64,000 nt of DNA, from contig NZ_BCNB01000006.1 in NCBI RefSeq assembly GCF_001485575.1, forward strand, positions 1,860,001 through 1,924,000, given 5' to 3'. Below, piece after piece: positions 7,203 to 16,035 of this stretch. A program made the position numbers and the translations under genes. Within the stretch, counting starts at the first letter, position 1. Every line of letters begins with the position of its first letter. This DNA is from Haloarcula sp. CBA1127 (GTDB lineage: Archaea > Halobacteriota > Halobacteria > Halobacteriales > Haloarculaceae). The notes below the pieces were generated by a model that did not search any database, was not told where the DNA came from, and worked only from the letters and a program-made list of their open reading frames with translations.

Positions 7203-9565
7203 GGGAGACCACTCTCCAGAGAGGTGCGACCGCGGTACACTTGAACACGCCGGGCGACCACCTCGCCGGTGAACAGCAGGAGTGCGCCGAGCAGGGCGAC
7301 CCAGTCCCAGGTGTCCCGAACGGTGCGGACCCGGGTGGACTTCTGGCGTGCCTCACTGGCTATCTGTTCGCCCTGGCTCGGGCTGAAGGTCTGCCCACCC
7401 GTCGTTTCGACGAGCGCATCGAGGCTGTCACTCGGGCCGAAGGTCGCGTACTCGACGGGGTAGTTCGCCGCGTACTCGGTGTCGAGTGCGGTCTGATATC
7501 CTGCTTCCTGAGGCGTAAACTCGCCGCGATACCGGCCGTCGCCGATCTGGCGGAAGGAGATGTTTGCCGCCTCCGGGCGGCTATCGCCCCGGTAGGTCAG
7601 CGTTGTCGGACGCCCCACACGGGCGTCACCGACCGCCGTGACGCCGGTCTGGGAACGCATGGGATCGCCGACCGCGTAATTGACCGATTTCGTGACGACC
7701 AGCGAGTCCGGCCGGTCGAGCAGGCCGCCCATCGTGTTGTCCGAATCGTAGGCGGTGATAGAGACCACGCGGCCCAACCCGAACCGCCAGGAGGCGATGG
7801 CCGGCTTCCCGTCCGCGGTGGCGACTTGGTAGTCGGCACCGGGCTTGACCTGAACGTTGTTCGCCTGACCGGGATTGGCTGTCAGCTCGACGCCGGAGGT
7901 GATGAACGTGTCCTCTGTGACGATGGTGAGGTTCTCCCCCTGGTAGCGCCGCGAGGAGCCGCCAAAGAGGAGCCGCAGCCGCTCGGTCTCGTCGGCCGCG
8001 AAGTACGAGCCGCCGGACTCGCTGGCGATCTGGCGCATCGTTGTGACGCCAACGCGCTTGCCGACGCCGACCGAGACGACGCGGGTCCCTTCGCGGCCCA
8101 GTTGGTTGGCGACGGCTGCTGGCGGGCCGAGCTGGTCCTGACCGTCACTGAGGAGGATGATCGTCCCTTCGCGGTCGCCCAGCAGTTCGTCAGCACCCTG
8201 AAGCCCGACGGCGATGTCCGTCGCGCCACCACTTTCCAGCCGTCGGATCTTGTCTTCGGTTTCCGCCCGGTTCTGTCCGAGCGCCTGCATCTCCGAGACG
8301 CGGTACGCGTTGTGGTTGAACGCGACCACGCCGACCTGGTTCTCGTCGCCGAGCTGGTCGAGCACGTCAAGCGCGACAGCTTTCTGTATCGAGAGTCCGC
8401 TCTCGGCGCTACCGGACACGTCGACGAGGATGACGATGTTCGACTCGCCGCCGGACGCGTTCCCGACACGGACCGGAAGCATCGAGCCCACCGACGACGT
8501 TTCGTAGCCGCCGTTCTCGTAGGCGTTGTCGCCGCCCGCGACGACCAGCCCGCCACCATTGATGACGAAGTCCTGCAACGCGGTGGCGTTCCCGATATTG
8601 CCCGACGGCGTGTCTTGCATGACGACGGCGGCGTAGTCGTCGAGGTCCGCCGGAACCGACGAGGCCGTCGAGACGTTGTACAGCGAGTCGAGATAGTTTC
8701 GCAGCGGGTACTCGCCCTGTGAGACGTACAGCACGTCGGGCTGCTCGACGACGCGGACGCTCTTGTAGAACACGTCGTTTCGCGCGTACTCGTCGTCGCC
8801 GGACAGCGTCGCAGTCACGCGGTGTGACCCGATTTCCTCGAACGTATGGTCGACGGTGAGCGTCCCGTCCGGTCGGAGTTCGCCTTCAGTGACCGTCTCG
8901 CCGTCGATGGTCACCTCGACTGGCACCGCTTCGATGACACTCACGCCCTCCATCGAGACGGTGTACTGCGACTGGACGCCGCGGCTCACCGTCGACGGCC
9001 CTGCTATCGCCACGGCCCGCTCGGTGCGTGGCGACTGGGGAGTGACGCTATGGACAGTCGCGTTGAGCCCGGCGGCGTCCTCGGCGGCCGTCGCCAGGCT
9101 TCGCCCCTCCGTGACGCGCCCGTCGGAGACGACGACGACCGTTCCATTCTCTTGAAGATTTGCCGCCACACCGTCGCCGATCCGCGAGTTCGACCCGCTG
9201 CCGATCGTCGCTCGCGTCACCGGAACCCCCTCGTCCTCGATGTCCTGTACCATCTCGTCGGTCGTGTTCGGATAGATCCCCATGCTCGCGGATTCGTCTG
9301 TCAGCAGTGTCACGCCCGGCTCGCCAGGCGTCTCTCTGGTCTGGACGGTGTACGGTCCCATCGCGCCGAGGACGAGCAGGCAGACGATGAGCACGCGGCT
9401 GGCAAGCAGGAGTCGGCGGCTCCGGTTCGAGGCCGACCGCGGCCCGCCCTCGCCACGCCGGATGAGATACGCGAGGAGACCGACGGCGACCGGCAGAACC
9501 ACCAGCGGCCACAGGTGCTCGACACCGACGGTGAGTCCCTCCGCGAGGGTGTATGAAACGCTCAT
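7199..9565 (-). CDS. Large membrane protein with two VWA domains (788 aa)
   Basis: The N-terminus has two hydrophobic helices (about 18-37 and 51-70), a layout like BatA/BatB aerotolerance proteins. A first VWA-like domain begins near LLTDESASMGIY, and a second, canonical one at NIVILVDVSGSAESGLS, with LLSDGQDQLG further on. Between them are an immunoglobulin-like region and a class-I glutamine-amidotransferase-like fold segment (FVINGGGLVVAGG). A C-terminal helix (WVALLGALLLFTGEVVA) returns the chain to the membrane, leaving most of the protein probably outside. It overlaps the upstream VWA gene by 1 bp and the coiled-coil gene by 4 bp, so stoichiometric synthesis with both is likely. Confidence 0.88.
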   Translation of the reverse strand: MSVSYTLAEGLTVGVEHLWPLVVLPVAVGLLAYLIRRGEGGPRSASNRSRRLLLASRVLIVCLLVLGAMGPYTVQTRETPGEPGVTLLTDESASMGIYPNTTDEMVQDIEDEGVPVTRATIGSGSNSRIGDGVAANLQENGTVVVVSDGRVTEGRSLATAAEDAAGLNATVHSVTPQSPRTERAVAIAGPSTVSRGVQSQYTVSMEGVSVIEAVPVEVTIDGETVTEGELRPDGTLTVDHTFEEIGSHRVTATLSGDDEYARNDVFYKSVRVVEQPDVLYVSQGEYPLRNYLDSLYNVSTASSVPADLDDYAAVVMQDTPSGNIGNATALQDFVINGGGLVVAGGDNAYENGGYETSSVGSMLPVRVGNASGGESNIVILVDVSGSAESGLSIQKAVALDVLDQLGDENQVGVVAFNHNAYRVSEMQALGQNRAETEDKIRRLESGGATDIAVGLQGADELLGDREGTIILLSDGQDQLGPPAAVANQLGREGTRVVSVGVGKRVGVTTMRQIASESGGSYFAADETERLRLLFGGSSRRYQGENLTIVTEDTFITSGVELTANPGQANNVQVKPGADYQVATADGKPAIASWRFGLGRVVSITAYDSDNTMGGLLDRPDSLVVTKSVNYAVGDPMRSQTGVTAVGDARVGRPTTLTYRGDSRPEAANISFRQIGDGRYRGEFTPQEAGYQTALDTEYAANYPVEYATFGPSDSLDALVETTGGQTFSPSQGEQIASEARQKSTRVRTVRDTWDWVALLGALLLFTGEVVARRVQVYRGRTSLESGLP

Positions 9566-11358
9566 CAGAGATCACCTCGCCGGCGGAGATATCCAATCTC
9601 GGCCAGTGCGAGTACCAGCCCGGCCAGCGCGAAGTATTCGGTCAGCGGCTGTGGCACCGACCGGCGTTCGGTCCGGGTGAGGTTCCCGGCCGTTCCGGAG
9701 CGCTGGTCGAGCGCTTCGACGTTGGTGTTTGACTCGCTCTCGTCCAGCAGCGACGCGCTCACCTGCCGGCTCTCGCTCCGGTAGAGGCCGGCTCGCTGGA
9801 GCCGGACCGAATTCCCGGAGAAAGGGCCAGCCGGCCCCTCGACAGTGGTGTTGCCGAACCGGACGGTCTCGCCGGTCTCGTGGTTCAGCGCCGGGAGCTG
9901 TTCCCTGTCCGCGAGATAGTACACCGCCCGCTTCCAGAACACGGGGTACTGGTAGTTGAACTTGAAGCTGGACCGGTCCTCGATGTAGCCGTAGTACATG
10001 ACGCGGCCACCGCTCCGGTCTTCGGTCGCGATGAGCGGCGTCCCGTCGCTCAGTTGGACCTGGGCCGACCCGGAGCGCAGCGAGCCCGAAACGTACTCGT
10101 CGGGAGGCTGGAAGTCGATGCCGCGGGTGAGCTGTGTCTGTGCTGTCTGGCCCACCGTTGCGCCCGCCTTGGTCTCGCCGGGTTCGATGAGGAGGAGGTC
10201 TCGGTACCGCTGCGGGAGGTTGTCCTGTGCCAGCACCGCCACGCCGCCACCGTCTTCGACCAGTTCGCGCCCGGTTTCGACGTTCCCCGGGAGCAACGAA
10301 CTCCTGTCGACGTTGCTGTACAGGATGATGTCGTAGTCGCCCTGAATCGTTGTCGGCGGCTGCCTGACCGTCACGTTCACCCGGTCGACGACCGACAGCG
10401 CGGTGGTCAGGTACCGGTTCCGGTCGTTTGTCAGCACCAGCACGTCAACGGCCGCGTCCGCCGGTGCGGCGACGTAGACGCTGTCATCCGTCGTGAAACT
10501 GTCGCCCGGGCTAAGCTGGGCTTCGCTCCCGCCGGCCGGGACCGGGAGCGTCACCGAACCCACGTCGTCGGGCCCAAGCTGGATCTCTTGCTGGGTGTTC
10601 CCCAGCCGGACAGTCCGGGTCACGGTCGAGTCGCCGTAGTTTTTCACCGACAGCGTCACCGCCGAGCCGGAGAACCGCCGGTCGATGAAGCCGACGTTCC
10701 CGTCGCCGCCGCCACCGAACTGCTGGAGGTCGACGGAGAGGCCGCGCCCGCGCGCCGTCGTGACCGCGGTGGTCCACTCCTCACCTGCGAAGTCGCTGAG
10801 GACGACGACTCTGGCGTTCTCGCCGGCGAGCGAGGCTGCCTGCGAGATAGCACCGCTGAGCGCTCCCGGCGCATCCGTCGGGCTGAGTCCGTCCAGCGTT
10901 CCCTGTGCCGCTGTCGGCGTGCCGCGCTGGAGCACTACCTCGCCACCGTTGGTCGTGGTGACGATAGAGGTCGTCCCCGTCACCTCCTCCTGGGCGGCCG
11001 CGACGGCCCGCTGGAAGCGTGTCTGCCCGTCGGCGTCTGTCTGCATGGACGCGCTCGTGTCGACGACGATGACCGTTTCCTCAACCGTCGCCCGCTCGGA
11101 GACGGTGACGTACGGTGTCGCCAGTCCGACCGCAAGCACCAGTACAACGAGCACCTGCAACAGCAGCAGGAGGCTCCGTGAGATCCGTTCGAGAAACGGC
11201 GTCGCTGACTGCTGGCGTTCTCCGGCGACGAGAAACTGGAACGTCGGCAGCGTGAGTTCCTGTGGGTCCGGTCGAATGAGATACAGCACCACAATCGGCA
11301 CCGCAAGGAGGAGGGCGGCCAGTCCCAGGGGGGCAAGCAAAACGTCCGAGAGGACCAT
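9565..11358 (-). CDS. BatA-type membrane protein with VWA domain (about 597 aa)
   Basis: The N-terminal segment MVLSDVLLAPLGLAALLLAV, then VVLYLIRPDPQELTLPTFQF, is the BatA/aerotolerance-regulator N-terminal domain with two helices. I therefore place the start at the ATG at 11358, although an in-frame ATG nine codons upstream at 11385 is possible. A VWA domain follows with metal-site motif VIVVDTSASMQTDADG. The middle has Ig-like strands and a GATase-like segment (RELVEDGGGVAVLAQDN), and a single helix lies near the C-terminus (FALAGLVLALAEIGYL). It is the first gene of the operon running to DUF58. The layout mirrors its 788-aa neighbour, suggesting an ancient duplication and a heteromeric complex. 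Confidence 0.86.
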   Translation of the reverse strand: MVLSDVLLAPLGLAALLLAVPIVVLYLIRPDPQELTLPTFQFLVAGERQQSATPFLERISRSLLLLLQVLVVLVLAVGLATPYVTVSERATVEETVIVVDTSASMQTDADGQTRFQRAVAAAQEEVTGTTSIVTTTNGGEVVLQRGTPTAAQGTLDGLSPTDAPGALSGAISQAASLAGENARVVVLSDFAGEEWTTAVTTARGRGLSVDLQQFGGGGDGNVGFIDRRFSGSAVTLSVKNYGDSTVTRTVRLGNTQQEIQLGPDDVGSVTLPVPAGGSEAQLSPGDSFTTDDSVYVAAPADAAVDVLVLTNDRNRYLTTALSVVDRVNVTVRQPPTTIQGDYDIILYSNVDRSSLLPGNVETGRELVEDGGGVAVLAQDNLPQRYRDLLLIEPGETKAGATVGQTAQTQLTRGIDFQPPDEYVSGSLRSGSAQVQLSDGTPLIATEDRSGGRVMYYGYIEDRSSFKFNYQYPVFWKRAVYYLADREQLPALNHETGETVRFGNTTVEGPAGPFSGNSVRLQRAGLYRSESRQVSASLLDESESNTNVEALDQRSGTAGNLTRTERRSVPQPLTEYFALAGLVLALAEIGYLRRRGDL

Positions 11359-11550
11359 TATCGATGTATCAGGCGGAGGCGGCATTTATCTTGTGAATCT
11401 GGTGACACCAACTTGTGGACATGCCCACGACGCCGTCACGGTGGGGCACAGTTTATATCTGGGACCGTCGTGATTGCTGGGGGATATTTATACATGAACG
11501 TTCGGGACGAACATCTCGCAGTCTGCCGATTACGGTGAGAATTGACAAAA

Positions 11551-11560
11551 CGTATTTAAG
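11551..11560 (+). promoter_or_regulatory. TATA box for the dms regulator gene
   Basis: The stretch cgtatttaag is centred about 29 bp upstream of the ATG at 11586, the spacing of archaeal TATA boxes. The implied transcript is nearly leaderless. Two further AT-rich TATA-like stretches lie upstream (gtttatatc near 11451 and gatatttatac near 11483). The divergent spacer to the VWA operon may therefore hold several promoters on both strands. Confidence 0.55.
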
Positions 11561-11585
11561 TAAACGACGGAGAGGTGCAAACAGG

Positions 11586-12224
11586 ATGGACCAAGCCGAG
11601 AGCGGGCGTACAGGGACGACAACGGGTACCGCAACCGAACGGCCCCTCAAGATCCTGTTCGAAATTGAGCTGTCCGATAACTGTTCGTGTCCACTCTCGG
11701 ATCCGGACGCAGACATCGAGAGCGTTCACAACCAGATCGACGACGGAATCTGCCACGCAGAGATGACTGTCTCCGATGAAACCGGTACTCCGCGGGTCCT
11801 GCATTCGACAAATCAGGTCGGGGACGGCTGCCTCTGTCTCGCGTTTGGCGAGGTCGGGTGTGTACCACGAACCCGACGCGCAGACGGTGACACCCTCTTC
11901 ATCGAAACGTACGTCTCAGACCGGAGCGTCATCAGTGAGCTAGTCGAGCAGTTGCAATCGGCGGCTGAACGAGTCCGTCTGCGACGGCTAACATCCCGGC
12001 AGGACGACGAGACGGAGTCGGAGCCTGCGACTGTCGACCTCTCCTGTCTCACGACAAAACAACGGGAAGCGGCAATACTCGCGGTCGACGAAGGCTACTA
12101 CCGGCAGCCCCGACAGACGACCCTCGACGAACTCGCATCGACACTGGACATCTCGAAATCGGCGCTCTCTCAGCGCCTGAACGCCGTCGAATCGAAACTC
12201 GCGACGGCCGCCTTCGACCCGTAG
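11586..12224 (+). CDS. dmsR: HTH-10 (Bat-like) regulator, DmsR-type, with cysteine cluster
   Basis: The start is placed at 11586, just after the TATA box; upstream in-frame codons look non-coding. The C-terminal region (LTTKQREAAILAVDEGYY, then TLDELASTLDISKSALSQRL) is the HTH-10 DNA-binding domain of the Bat family. The N-terminal half has a cysteine-rich set (DNCSCPLSD, DGICHAEM, DGCLCLAFGEVGC), suited to an Fe-S or redox sensor. In Halobacterium a Bat-like DmsR activates the dms operon under anaerobic conditions. The position directly upstream of dmsABCD, in the same orientation, supports that assignment. The protein is 212 aa. The symbol is by analogy and position. Confidence 0.85.
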   Translation: MDQAESGRTGTTTGTATERPLKILFEIELSDNCSCPLSDPDADIESVHNQIDDGICHAEMTVSDETGTPRVLHSTNQVGDGCLCLAFGEVGCVPRTRRADGDTLFIETYVSDRSVISELVEQLQSAAERVRLRRLTSRQDDETESEPATVDLSCLTTKQREAAILAVDEGYYRQPRQTTLDELASTLDISKSALSQRLNAVESKLATAAFDP

Positions 12225-12403
12225 CCTCATTTCTTCGGTCAAGACTGGCGGTAGCATCGACGCCGGTGTTGTAGCGACCGAGACAAACGCGACCAGGCCG
12301 TTCCATGGGTGAAACCGCGTTTCGGCCGGCAGTCTAGCTCCTCGACACGCCATCGGCCTATCGCTACACCGTGGGTTCAAGCTGAGTGGCGCGGTTCTCA
12401 CCT

Positions 12404-12412
12404 GTATTTAAA
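12404..12412 (+). promoter_or_regulatory. TATA box for the dms operon
   Basis: The sequence tatttaaac lies 60 bp before the ATG of the first structural gene, predicting a start near 12434 and a leader of about 38 nt. About 90 bp upstream, at 12311-12323, is the perfect 5-bp-arm inverted repeat gaaac-cgc-gtttc, a candidate regulator site. Its pairing with DmsR is inference. Confidence 0.5.
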
Positions 12413-12471
12413 CCCCTTCATAATACAGCGCGTCTCCTACCGAGTTCCGAGAGAAATCGATAACTAGAGCC

Positions 12472-12714
12472 ATGGACAACCCACAGCAGCCGAGATTGAC
12501 GCCGATTGATGAGTGGGAAGATGAAGCAACAGCGATGCTTGACGGCGTCGACTACGACACTGACTTGGGACTACGGATGGCTCGTGACGCGATTCGTGTC
12601 TCGAACGGGGAACTGAGCGACGCCGAATTCCACGAAAAGTACCACGAGGCGGTACTGGCGGAGTTCGGTGAAGACGAGCGGCCGACCAAACCCGAGGGAT
12701 TCGACGATGACTGA
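12472..12714 (+). CDS. Small acidic protein at the head of the dms operon (80 aa)
   Basis: The 80-aa acidic protein (starting MDNPQQPRLTPIDEWEDEAT) has no cysteine, signal peptide or membrane segment. It is mostly helical by composition, with the central motif LRMARDAIRVSNGELSDAEF. It overlaps dmsA by 8 bp, so it is translationally coupled. Its position matches that of dmsE in the dmsREABCD operon described for Halobacterium, but I make that link by position only. Plausible roles are a maturation factor or a cytoplasmic proofreading helper for DmsA. Coding status is supported by codon bias and operon position. Confidence 0.75.
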   Translation: MDNPQQPRLTPIDEWEDEATAMLDGVDYDTDLGLRMARDAIRVSNGELSDAEFHEKYHEAVLAEFGEDERPTKPEGFDDD

Positions 12715-15202
12715 CAACGATGGCCTGTACCGACGTGACGTACTGAAAGCCGGGGGAGCGGCTGCTGCACTTGGCCTCGGCGGCGGTGAGTTCCTTCAGG
12801 GACTGGCCGAACGCGGAGACGAAACGGCGGCGTCAAAACACGACACGGGTATCGAGAACTATGTCGGGCAAAACGAGGTCATCCAGACCGTCTGTTCGCC
12901 GAACTGTCGTGGGAAGTGTCCCATCGACGTCCACGTCCGTGACGGACAGGTGAGGAAGGTCGAGCCACACCCGCCGGAAGACGAGCAGTACAAGCGGGCC
13001 TGCGTGCTCGGCCTCTCACACACCCAGCGCGTGTACGACCCGACAAGACTCAAATACCCGATGAAGCGCACCGACTGGTCGCCCGACTCCCCTAATCCCG
13101 ACGGACGCGGTCCGGACGCCGAGTTCGAGCGCGTCTCCTGGGACGAGGCGCTCGACCTCGTCGCCGACAAAATGCAGTCGCTGAAAGCAGATCACGGCGC
13201 AGAGAGCATTCTCCTCCACGCAGGGTCGGGGAATTACGGCCAGTCCGGACAGGCGTTTAGTCGCCTGGGCTCCCTGTTCGGCACGAGCCAGTCAGCCTGG
13301 GGCATCGACACCAACGTCGGACGCGGATTCAACCGAGTCACCGGGACCGGCTTCTTCCTGCCACCGACGAACGAAGCCGAGGACTGGGAGAACGCGAACA
13401 CCATCATCGTCTGGGGGTCGGACATCTTCTCCAGTCAGTTCCAGATGGATGCCTCGAAGGTCCTCGATGCTGTCGAGAGCGGGGCGAAACTCGTCGTGGT
13501 GGATCCGGTATATACGACGACTGCGTCGAAAGCCGACCTGTGGCTCCCGGTCAGGCCCGGGAAAGACGTGCATCTCGCGCTTGCGATGATGCACACCGTC
13601 TTCGAGGACGGGACGTACGACGAACAGTTCCTCCGGAAGCGAACGACCGGTCCGGCGCTAGTGCGGAAAGACACCGGTGACCTGCTCAAGTCGAGCACCG
13701 TCTTCGACGATGGCAGCGACGACCAGGTCGTCGCGGTCGAACGGGGCAGTAACACGCCGGTCGAACTCGAACCCGAGACCGACGGCCCGTACGCCCTCTT
13801 CGGTGAGTACACCGTCGACGGCATCGAATGTGAGACAGCACTGACCCGACTCCGTGACCACGTGGCCGACTACGCCCCATCGAAAGTCGCGGAGAAGACT
13901 GGTGTCGACGCGGAGAACATCCGCACTGCAGTCCGATGGCTGGCGACTCGCGGCCCCGGTGGCATCGCCCCGAGTTACGCGATCGGGCGGTACAAACACG
14001 GGCACGTCTTCGGCCAGACCTACGCGATGCTGCTGGGGCTGACCGGTGACTACGGCCGGCACGGGAACATCCACGCGCACCATTCCGGCGGTGCGTCGCT
14101 CAGTACCGGTGGCTGGAGCGCTCCCGAGGACGCCGACCCCGGACCGTCGCTGTACTTCCCCGAATATCCGGACGCGATACTCGACGGTGACCCGCACAAG
14201 GTCAGGGCCGTCTACTCTATCGAGTCGAACATGATGGGGAACCAGTTCCCGGACCGCCAGCGGTTCAGAAAGGCTATCAAGAGCCTTGAGATGTACGTCG
14301 TCGCGGACATGCACCACACGGACACGGTCCAGCACGCGGACATCATCCTCCCGGCCCCACACTGGTTCGAACAGGAGGACATCACGTCCAGCTGGGGGTC
14401 CCACCCACACATCAGCTATCGACACAAGGTCCAGGAACCGATGTGGGAGGCCAGAGACGACTACTACGCGATCCGCGGGCTTGCGAAGCGACTCGGATTC
14501 GGTGATTACTTCCCGGAGACAAAACGCGAACTGCTCCGGGAACTCGCCAGCCGGGACGACGCCATCGACTTCGAGACGCTGTTCGAACAGGGGACCCAGA
14601 AGAAACAGACCGTTCCCATCGTCAAGTACACCGATGCATTCCCCACTGACACGGGGCGCATCAAAATGTACGACGATGACGCCCCGAGCGAGGAGGGCGT
14701 AACGTTCGATGTCCCACGGCCACTCGAAGACCGGACAGCCGACGACTACGAGAAGGCCGACGAGTACCCGCTGATGTTCATGCAGAAGCACAGTCGGTTC
14801 CGCATCCACTCACAGTACGAGATGCTGAACTGGGTGCGCGAGGTAAACCCCGAACCGCAGCTGGACATCCATCCGTCGGATGCGAAGGCTCGCGGTATCG
14901 AGGACGGCGAGTACGTCCGCGTGTACAACGACCGCGGCGAGATGATTGTGAAGGCGAAGTACAACGAGGCGTTCCAGCCCGGGCTGGTAAACACTGACCA
15001 GGGATGGTGGTCGCGTGACTACCTCAAGGGCCACCACAACGACCTCACACACAACGAGGTCAGTGAAGTCGGCCAGACAATGTCGTTCTACGATGTCCGC
15101 GTCGCCGTCGAGCCGGCCCCCGACGACCTCGGCACGGAGAAGTACGAATCGGACAACCCGCGTGGGACTGGCGCTGAAACATCACGTGCAGGAGGTGACT
15201 AA
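12707..15202 (+). CDS. dmsA: DMSO/TMAO reductase-type molybdopterin catalytic subunit
   Basis: The ATG at 12707 is chosen because it puts the Tat motif YRRDVLKAGG at residues 8-17, followed by a hydrophobic AAALGLGGG stretch. The protein (831 aa) is therefore exported folded to the outer face of the membrane. The iron-sulfur motif CSPNCRGKCPIDVHV, with a further cysteine in KRACVLGLSH, and many Mo-bisPGD-binding motifs (such as IIVWGSDIFSSQ and IDTNVGRGFN) mark a complex iron-sulfur molybdoenzyme. DmsBC and DmsD follow with gaps or overlaps of a few bases. Substrate (DMSO, TMAO or another oxide) cannot be decided from sequence alone, and I could not identify the Mo ligand with certainty. Confidence 0.93.
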   Translation: MTDNDGLYRRDVLKAGGAAAALGLGGGEFLQGLAERGDETAASKHDTGIENYVGQNEVIQTVCSPNCRGKCPIDVHVRDGQVRKVEPHPPEDEQYKRACVLGLSHTQRVYDPTRLKYPMKRTDWSPDSPNPDGRGPDAEFERVSWDEALDLVADKMQSLKADHGAESILLHAGSGNYGQSGQAFSRLGSLFGTSQSAWGIDTNVGRGFNRVTGTGFFLPPTNEAEDWENANTIIVWGSDIFSSQFQMDASKVLDAVESGAKLVVVDPVYTTTASKADLWLPVRPGKDVHLALAMMHTVFEDGTYDEQFLRKRTTGPALVRKDTGDLLKSSTVFDDGSDDQVVAVERGSNTPVELEPETDGPYALFGEYTVDGIECETALTRLRDHVADYAPSKVAEKTGVDAENIRTAVRWLATRGPGGIAPSYAIGRYKHGHVFGQTYAMLLGLTGDYGRHGNIHAHHSGGASLSTGGWSAPEDADPGPSLYFPEYPDAILDGDPHKVRAVYSIESNMMGNQFPDRQRFRKAIKSLEMYVVADMHHTDTVQHADIILPAPHWFEQEDITSSWGSHPHISYRHKVQEPMWEARDDYYAIRGLAKRLGFGDYFPETKRELLRELASRDDAIDFETLFEQGTQKKQTVPIVKYTDAFPTDTGRIKMYDDDAPSEEGVTFDVPRPLEDRTADDYEKADEYPLMFMQKHSRFRIHSQYEMLNWVREVNPEPQLDIHPSDAKARGIEDGEYVRVYNDRGEMIVKAKYNEAFQPGLVNTDQGWWSRDYLKGHHNDLTHNEVSEVGQTMSFYDVRVAVEPAPDDLGTEKYESDNPRGTGAETSRAGGD

Positions 15203-15204
15203 CG

Positions 15205-16035
15205 ATGACGAACTATGGCCTCGTAATCGACCAGGAGCGGTGTATCGGCTGTCAGGCATGCGCAGTGTCGTGTAAACAGGAGAACAACGTCCCAATGGGG
15301 CAGTTCTGGAACCGCGTCCTGACGAAGGGCGGCGACAAGATGGACACCCCGTCAGGTGGCTACCCCGAAGACGGCGGCAGCGGGTCGCTGGATATGCAGT
15401 ACCAGCCGACGGCGTGCCAGCACTGCGAAAACGCGCCCTGTGTAAAGGTCTGTCCGGTCAACGCGACGTACACCCGCGACGACGGGATCGTCGAAATAGA
15501 CTACGACAAGTGCATCGGCTGTCGCTACTGCATGGCCGCCTGCCCGTACAACGCGCGGGTGTTCAACTGGGACGAACCCGAGCATATGCCCGAAGAGGGA
15601 ACGGGCGACGTTGCCGCCCGGCCACAGGGCGTCGTCGAGAAGTGTACGTTCTGTAGCCATCGCGTCGACGAGGGACTCGACCCGGCCTGTGTCGTCAACT
15701 GTCCCGCCGACGCGCGCATCTTCGGCGACCTCGACGACGAGGGGAGCACCGTCTCGAAATACATCAACGAGTACGAGACGGACCAGCTCCTCGAAGACCG
15801 CGGGACGAACCCGAAGACACACTACATCAGCGGCGAGATGAGTCCCGGTCGGCCACAGACGTCGGATAAAATGGAGAGCGAACTCGACGATGTCTCTCCG
15901 TGGTCCGACGGGGCCGAGGACGTGCCAGCTGAGGCCGGTGAAAGCGACAGCAGTGGCTCGGGTGGAAGCCACCACTCCATCGAGGGTGATGCCGCTCCAC
16001 ACGTCCCAGCAGTGGGGTCCGGAGGTGATGACTGA
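15205..16035 (+). CDS. dmsB: Four-cluster ferredoxin-type electron transfer subunit
   Basis: Four iron-sulfur motifs are visible in order: CIGCQACAVSCKQ, CQHCENAPCVKVCPVNA, CIGCRYCMAACPYNA and CTFCSHRVDEGLDPACVVNC. This is the DmsB/PsrB/NrfC arrangement that passes electrons from the membrane subunit to the catalytic subunit. There is no signal peptide, so it is presumably exported bound to DmsA. A Ser/Gly/Asp/Glu-rich tail of about 60-70 residues follows the last domain and is not part of the family core. Spacing is 2 bp from dmsA and a 1-bp overlap with dmsC. Confidence 0.95.
   Translation: MTNYGLVIDQERCIGCQACAVSCKQENNVPMGQFWNRVLTKGGDKMDTPSGGYPEDGGSGSLDMQYQPTACQHCENAPCVKVCPVNATYTRDDGIVEIDYDKCIGCRYCMAACPYNARVFNWDEPEHMPEEGTGDVAARPQGVVEKCTFCSHRVDEGLDPACVVNCPADARIFGDLDDEGSTVSKYINEYETDQLLEDRGTNPKTHYISGEMSPGRPQTSDKMESELDDVSPWSDGAEDVPAEAGESDSSGSGGSHHSIEGDAAPHVPAVGSGGDD

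Noticed and set aside
7193-8722. A 509-codon plus-strand frame opposite the 788-aa VWA gene
   Set aside because: Antisense shadow of a strong VWA gene, with basic composition unlike haloarchaeal proteins.
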